A stretch of 64,000 nt of DNA from Acidobacteriota bacterium (GTDB taxonomy: Bacteria; Acidobacteriota; Terriglobia; Terriglobales; Acidobacteriaceae). Below are positions 59,531 to 64,000 of the stretch, piece by piece. Numbering within the stretch: the stretch's first letter is position 1; each line of letters opens with the position of its first letter. Location: positions 1 to 64,000 of the forward strand of contig JAJZGG010000002.1 in assembly GCA_021804965.1 (NCBI GenBank), written 5' to 3'. The translations under genes and the position numbers were made by a program. The notes beneath the pieces were generated by a model. The model was given only the letters and a program-made list of their open reading frames with translations, did no database searches and was not told the origin of the DNA.

Positions 59531-59986
59531 GTGCCCATTACAGAATCACAAATTGAGCAGGCAAACTCGCAATTCTGGGGTCAGATGCTGGGCGTGGAGA
59601 TGCGCCTGGTGGCCCAGGAGGCGGCTGGCTGGATGGAGGATGCGCATATTGCCGGCTGGTGTCAGCTCTCCGGCGCCTGGAGCGGACGCATTGAGGTGCG
59701 CATGACACACGGACTGGCGGCCATGGCCACGCAGACGATGCTTGCTGTTCCGGAGGACTCCGTGCAGGAGTCCGACGTGATGGATGCGGTGAAGGAGATT
59801 GCCAACATGATTGCCGGAACCATCAAGTCGACCCTGCCGCGCCCCTGTTCGATGACCGTTCCCGAAGCAATGGTGGAGACGGCACTGCCGGTGTCTGCGG
59901 AGAGTGCGGCATGCAGCGCACAGTTTCAGCACGATGCAGGGCAGCTGATGGTGCGGCTGGTGGAGCGTACCGGCGAAAGCCAATAG
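59531..59986 (+). CDS. Chemotaxis protein CheX-like
   Basis: ESDVMDAVKEIANMIAGTIKSTLPRPCSMTVPEAM; GTG start. Confidence 0.8.
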   Translation: MPITESQIEQANSQFWGQMLGVEMRLVAQEAAGWMEDAHIAGWCQLSGAWSGRIEVRMTHGLAAMATQTMLAVPEDSVQESDVMDAVKEIANMIAGTIKSTLPRPCSMTVPEAMVETALPVSAESAACSAQFQHDAGQLMVRLVERTGESQ

Positions 59987-60066
59987 GGTATCGGTGCAGG
60001 ATACCAGTGCAGAATGAGCAGGAGCATTCGCCGGAAAATGGCGGAATGCCCCTGCCGGAGCAGCAA

Positions 60067-61287
60067 TCAGGAGAGATGGCTGAACGGAGTGCGGCGCAGT
60101 CGTGGGTGCAGCGGTGCCGGTTCCAGCCCGGCCGTATCGGTGGGCATGACCTCGAGGAAGGCTTTCCGGAACGCAGCCATTTCGCTGTCCGTGCCGACGG
60201 TGATGCGGACAGAATCCGGCCATGCCGGCCAGACGCGACCAATGTAAATCTCCTTTTTGGCCAGGGCTGCCTGAACCTGTCCTCCGGGGCGGCGTACGTT
60301 GAGCATGAAGCAGTTGCTGACCGAGGGAGTGACGGCGTAGCCATGGCTGCGCAGAAAGCCGATATTCTCCTCGCGCAGGGAGGCCATGATCTTTCGGCGC
60401 GTGGGAACAAGCTCGGGGTCGAGCAGGCTGGCTTTGGCAGCAGCCACTGCGGTGATGGGCAGGGGATTCTGCCCGCCGAGCGGAGTGACCTTCTGGAGCA
60501 GATCGGGGCGTCCGACCAGGAATCCCATGCGAATGCCGGCCATTCCATACAGCTTGGAGAAGGTGCGCAGAACGAGGACGTTCTTGCCCTGCTTGACCAG
60601 CCCGATGCAGGAAGGCATTTCCGTGAAGTGGATATACGCCTCGTCCACCAGCGCGACACTGCCTTCCGGAAGCTGGTCGATGGTTTCTTCGATCTCCGCG
60701 AAGGGAGTGGTCGTGCCGGTGGGGTTGTTGGGATTGCAGATGTAGATCACTCCGGGCGTTTTGGAGGCCATTCGCATGGCCTTCATGTCATGCGTTGCCG
60801 CACCCTTGGGATCGGCCAGAGGCACCTTCAGGATGGGAGCCTGGGCTGCCTGCGCGGCCCAGGTGGGAGCCTCGTAGGTGGGATCGGCCACGACGAGCGG
60901 TCGGTTGGCCGAACAAAAGGCAAGCACCGTCAGGTGGAGTGGCTCACTGGAGCCGGCGTAAGCGACCACCATCTCCGGATCGAGACCCTGCTGATGAGCA
61001 AAAAGCTCGGAGAGCCCCGCTTCCTTATCGAAGAGATAGCGACCACCCCTTGGGATCATGGCCGCGATGGCCTGACGCGCTCCTTCGGAAGGTCCCATGG
61101 GGTTTTCGTTGGCATCGATGTGGATGCCCTGGTCCGAAGGGGCAAACTTCGGGATGGCGGCATGGGCCAGGTGGGATTCGGTCACAAACGGGAGTCCGGC
61201 AAGCGCGGATGAGGCGGCTGCGGCACGCAGGAAGTTGCGGCGGGAGAGTCCGCCAGAGAGGGAAGTGTTTGCGGGTGGGAATGGCAT
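60067..61287 (-). CDS. HisC-like class I/II aminotransferase with Tat signal peptide
   Basis: LSRRNFLRAAAASSALAGLPF Tat motif; IHIDANENPMGPS, ICNPNNPTGTTTP, LVDEAYIHF, LRTFSKLYGMAGIRMGF. Confidence 0.92.
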   Translation of the reverse strand: MPFPPANTSLSGGLSRRNFLRAAAASSALAGLPFVTESHLAHAAIPKFAPSDQGIHIDANENPMGPSEGARQAIAAMIPRGGRYLFDKEAGLSELFAHQQGLDPEMVVAYAGSSEPLHLTVLAFCSANRPLVVADPTYEAPTWAAQAAQAPILKVPLADPKGAATHDMKAMRMASKTPGVIYICNPNNPTGTTTPFAEIEETIDQLPEGSVALVDEAYIHFTEMPSCIGLVKQGKNVLVLRTFSKLYGMAGIRMGFLVGRPDLLQKVTPLGGQNPLPITAVAAAKASLLDPELVPTRRKIMASLREENIGFLRSHGYAVTPSVSNCFMLNVRRPGGQVQAALAKKEIYIGRVWPAWPDSVRITVGTDSEMAAFRKAFLEVMPTDTAGLEPAPLHPRLRRTPFSHLS

Positions 61288-61408
61288 GGCAGGATTCCTT
61301 TTGGGTAGAGATTGGGAAGTGACCGCAGAGGAACTATTCGCTTGTAGGCGGAAAAGCGCATTCCATGCCTCAACTTAGCCTTGAATCGGGTGGAATACAA
61401 GGGAAAAA

Positions 61409-61465
61409 TCGGGATTGGGCCGGGATTGGGCAGGGAATGAACCGGGATTCGTCCGGGATCAGGCT
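61409..61465. repeat. Degenerate 11-13 bp tandem repeat, about 4 units
   Basis: cgggattgggc / cgggattgggca / gggaatgaac / cgggattcgtc / cgggatcagg. Confidence 0.5.
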
Positions 61466-61516
61466 GGGGAATATGCGAAACGGCCGAGGGTGGATGCAGA
61501 GAAACAGGAAGAAAAC

Positions 61517-61550
61517 TTGACAACTGTATAACTAAACCAATTTACTGGTT
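61517..61550 (+). promoter_or_regulatory. Putative promoter with overlapping operator-like inverted repeat
   Basis: TTGACA (61517-61522), 18-bp spacer, TTTACT (61541-61546); AACCA-N6-TGGTT (61535-61550) overlaps the -10. Confidence 0.5.
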
Positions 61551-61617
61551 GGACGTGAGGCTTGTGTCCGCTGCCGAAAGCAGCCGGGAAATGCGAGCTT
61601 GAGGTTATGATGCTGCC

Positions 61618-63390
61618 ATGTTGACCGCACCTGTACTTTCCTTGGGCAATTCCCTGCCTGCTGCCACGGCTGTGGCGCTCACCACGACTTCCCTGGCTCG
61701 TCTGGGCGGGCTGGATATCGCCGTCATCGTCGTCTATTTTGCGATGGTGATGTGGATTGGCTATTACCTGAAGAGTCGCGCCAATACGAGCGAAGAGTTC
61801 TTCATGGCCGGTCGTGAGATGACCGCCTGGATTGCCGGACTGAGTTTTGTTTCGGCAAATCTGGGATCGCTGGAGTTGATGGGCTGGGCCGGTTCCGCCT
61901 ACCAGTATGGAATTCTGGCCGCGCACTGGTACTGGATCGGTGCCATCCCGGCGATGCTGTTTCTCGGCATTGTGATGATGCCGTTCTACTACGTCTCGAA
62001 GACGCATTCCGTGCCGGGCTACCTGAAGCTGCGCTTTGGGCAGGGTTCCAGCACGGTGGCTGCGGTTTCGTTTGCGTTCATGACGATCCTGATGAGCGGC
62101 GTGAACATGTTCTCCATGGCGCTGGTGATGAAGGTGGTGCTGGGTTGGAATATCACGTTCAGCATCGTGGTTTCCTCGCTGGCCGTTGCTGCCTATGTGG
62201 CACTGGGCGGGCTGCGTTCGGCCATCTTCAATGAGGTGCTGCAGTTCGTGCTCATCTGGGGCGGTGCGCTGCTGGTGCCGATTCTGGGCATGATTGACGC
62301 CGGTGGCTGGACGGGATTGAAGAATCGGATCCTGACCAACTTTCAGGGGCAGGATTATCTGCATCTGTGGCGCGGACTGGGCCACTTCCATGACAACCCG
62401 ATGGGCGTGCACTGGACGGGCATTATCTTCGGCCTGGGCTTTGCCATCAGCTTTGGCTACTGGACGACAGACTTCCTGGTGGTGCAGCGCGTGCTGGCCG
62501 CCAACAGCCTGCGCTCGGCGCGCATGGCACCGGTGATCGGGTCGTTCTTCAAGATGGCGGTTCCGTTTATCGTCATTCTTCCCGGCATTCTGGGCTTGGT
62601 CGTGCTGCATAATCCCGATGGCAGCCTGATGCATCTGGTGGGCGAGAATATTGTGAGTGCGCATCCGGGTGCCGGTTTGCACAGCTACAACGAGGTGCTG
62701 CCGTTGATGCTGGTGCGCTACTGCGGACCCGGACTGCTGGGCCTGGGGATCACGGCGCTGATTGCCGGCTTCATGAGCGGCATGGCGGGCAACGTGAGCG
62801 CCTTTGCCGCGGTCTGGACCTATGACATTTATCAGCCGATGCTGCGGCGCAATGCGCGTGATGAGCACTATGTGACCGTCGGTCGTTGGGCGACGGTGCT
62901 GGGCGTGGTCATCTCGATTGGCGCGGCGTATCTGGTGATGAACGCGCAGGGCATCATGGACTATGTGCAGGCCCTCTTCAGCTTCTTCATCGCGCCGCTG
63001 CTTGGCGCCATCCTGATGGGGATGTTCTGGAAGCGAGCCACGCGTCAGGGCGGCTTCTGGGGATTGCTGATTGGAACCGTGACCTCGGTCTCGCTGTGGG
63101 CGTGGGTTCACTTTGATCCCTCTGCGCTGCGCTATGTGGCTCTGTCGCCGGATGCCAGGGATATGGCGGAGAATATGTATCGCGCCCTATGGAGCCTGAG
63201 CATTACGGTGATCATCACCTTCGTGGTGAGTCTGTTTACCAAGCCGAGAGATGCGGGCGAATTGAATGGGCTTGTGTACGGCGCGACGGTGTTGCCGGCG
63301 GAAGATCCGGTGGCGTTTTACAAGAGTGAGCTTTTCTGGGCTGCCATTGCGGTGGTGGTGTTTGTGGCTCTGAACGTGATGTTCTGGTAG
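61618..63390 (+). CDS. Sodium:solute symporter (SSS/SGLT family)
   Basis: 590 aa; SEEFFMAGREMTAWIAGLSFVSANLGSLELMGWAG, AAYVALGGLRSAIFNEVLQF. Confidence 0.95.
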   Translation: MLTAPVLSLGNSLPAATAVALTTTSLARLGGLDIAVIVVYFAMVMWIGYYLKSRANTSEEFFMAGREMTAWIAGLSFVSANLGSLELMGWAGSAYQYGILAAHWYWIGAIPAMLFLGIVMMPFYYVSKTHSVPGYLKLRFGQGSSTVAAVSFAFMTILMSGVNMFSMALVMKVVLGWNITFSIVVSSLAVAAYVALGGLRSAIFNEVLQFVLIWGGALLVPILGMIDAGGWTGLKNRILTNFQGQDYLHLWRGLGHFHDNPMGVHWTGIIFGLGFAISFGYWTTDFLVVQRVLAANSLRSARMAPVIGSFFKMAVPFIVILPGILGLVVLHNPDGSLMHLVGENIVSAHPGAGLHSYNEVLPLMLVRYCGPGLLGLGITALIAGFMSGMAGNVSAFAAVWTYDIYQPMLRRNARDEHYVTVGRWATVLGVVISIGAAYLVMNAQGIMDYVQALFSFFIAPLLGAILMGMFWKRATRQGGFWGLLIGTVTSVSLWAWVHFDPSALRYVALSPDARDMAENMYRALWSLSITVIITFVVSLFTKPRDAGELNGLVYGATVLPAEDPVAFYKSELFWAAIAVVVFVALNVMFW

Positions 63391-63400
63391 AGGTGCAGAG

Positions 63401-63613
63401 ATGGAAGGATCGCGAGAGATACCGATCTGGTTTTTTATCGGAGTGCTGTTATCCATCTACGGCGTGATGATCTTCGGCTATGGGCTCTGGGAGCTCATCA
63501 CCGGACATCTGGCGCACGTGGTGCTGGCCCGGTTGCATGCCCCTGTCTGGTGGGGAGCGATCATGCTGGTTCTCGGTCTGTTCTATCTGGTGCGATTCCG
63601 GCCGGGTCGCTGA
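63401..63613 (+). CDS. Small two-TM membrane protein
   Basis: 70 aa; IPIWFFIGVLLSIYGVMIFGYGLWEL...WWGAIMLVLGLFYLVRF; directly downstream of the symporter. Confidence 0.75.
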   Translation: MEGSREIPIWFFIGVLLSIYGVMIFGYGLWELITGHLAHVVLARLHAPVWWGAIMLVLGLFYLVRFRPGR

Positions 63614-63760
63614 CAGCCGGGGATCGTATGCTGAAAGTGCGACTGGAGCAAAGTTGCGCAGACGCATGGATCGAGAAATGGATCATCCAATTCGGAGATG
63701 CAGGGCAGTGCCTGGAGCAGGTGCGAACGCCAATTTCCGCTGAAGAGAACGAAACATAAC

Positions 63761-64000
63761 ATGGGAGTGACTGAGATGGCAGCGCAAAGGCAGTTGACGT
63801 ACGGTGTGGTGGTGGGCAATCGCGGCTTTTTTCCGGATCAGCTTGCAAAGTCCGGCCGCGAGGAGATGATTCAGGCAATCACGGCCACTGGTGCGAAGGC
63901 GATCGTGCTCACCGCGGAGGAGTCCAAGTTTGGAGCGGTGGAGACATTTGCAGAGGCACAGCGTTGCGCGGAGCTGTTCAAGAAGCACGCCGCCGAGATT
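63761..64000 (+). CDS. L-fucose/L-arabinose isomerase family-like protein, 3'-truncated by window edge
   Basis: Open from ATG 63761 to window end: MGVTEMAAQRQLTYGVVVGNRGFFPDQLAKSGREEMIQAITATGAKAIVLTAEESKFGAVETFAEAQRCAELFKKHAAEI. Confidence 0.65.
   Translation, partial: MGVTEMAAQRQLTYGVVVGNRGFFPDQLAKSGREEMIQAITATGAKAIVLTAEESKFGAVETFAEAQRCAELFKKHAAEI

Noticed and set aside
63550-63759. 69-aa ORF between the small membrane protein and isomerase-like gene
   Set aside because: Overlaps the well-supported small membrane protein in another frame, with no recognisable domain or RBS.

Overview
This is a contiguous bacterial chromosomal window, about 60% GC and densely coding. Protein family content (a VWFA-related protein of acidobacterial type, several acidobacteria-like hypothetical families) suggests Acidobacteriota, but that is an inference. 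I found no rRNA, tRNA, CRISPR array, prophage or transposase that I could support. Main contents: hslV(partial)-hslU; TonB-dependent receptor; queuosine-precursor-type transporter; RND efflux pair; complete his operon hisI-hisG-hisDC(fusion)-hisB-hisH-hisF-hisA; prmC/prfA; peptidases; CDF transporter; GAF-EAL protein; RmuC; acpP-fabF; M29 peptidase; AKR; membrane-protein pair; PilZ plus a degenerate LuxR-type response regulator; YceI; MFS; PhoU; class III aminotransferase, type III PKS and FAD oxidoreductase mini-cluster; xylB; VWA protein; pta; GH3; FNR-like regulator; CheX; Tat-exported aminotransferase; SSS symporter; start of a sugar isomerase-like gene. Most notable observations: (1) an apparent ribosome-mediated histidine attenuator upstream of hisI, with an unannotated 21-aa leader peptide holding 5 His codons (10534-10599), a perfect 10-bp antiterminator that excludes a strong intrinsic terminator, and a promoter placing the start so close that the leader may be leaderless; (2) a HisD-HisC gene fusion; (3) an unannotated 59-aa secreted peptide precursor with two near-identical proline-rich repeats (40254-40433, minus), upstream of an AT-rich 7TM gene pair; (4) a small membrane protein ORF interrupted by one in-frame TGA (35388-35546, minus); (5) a recurring class of 13-18 bp degenerate tandem repeats at gene ends, two of which contain the upstream gene's stop codon in the first unit.
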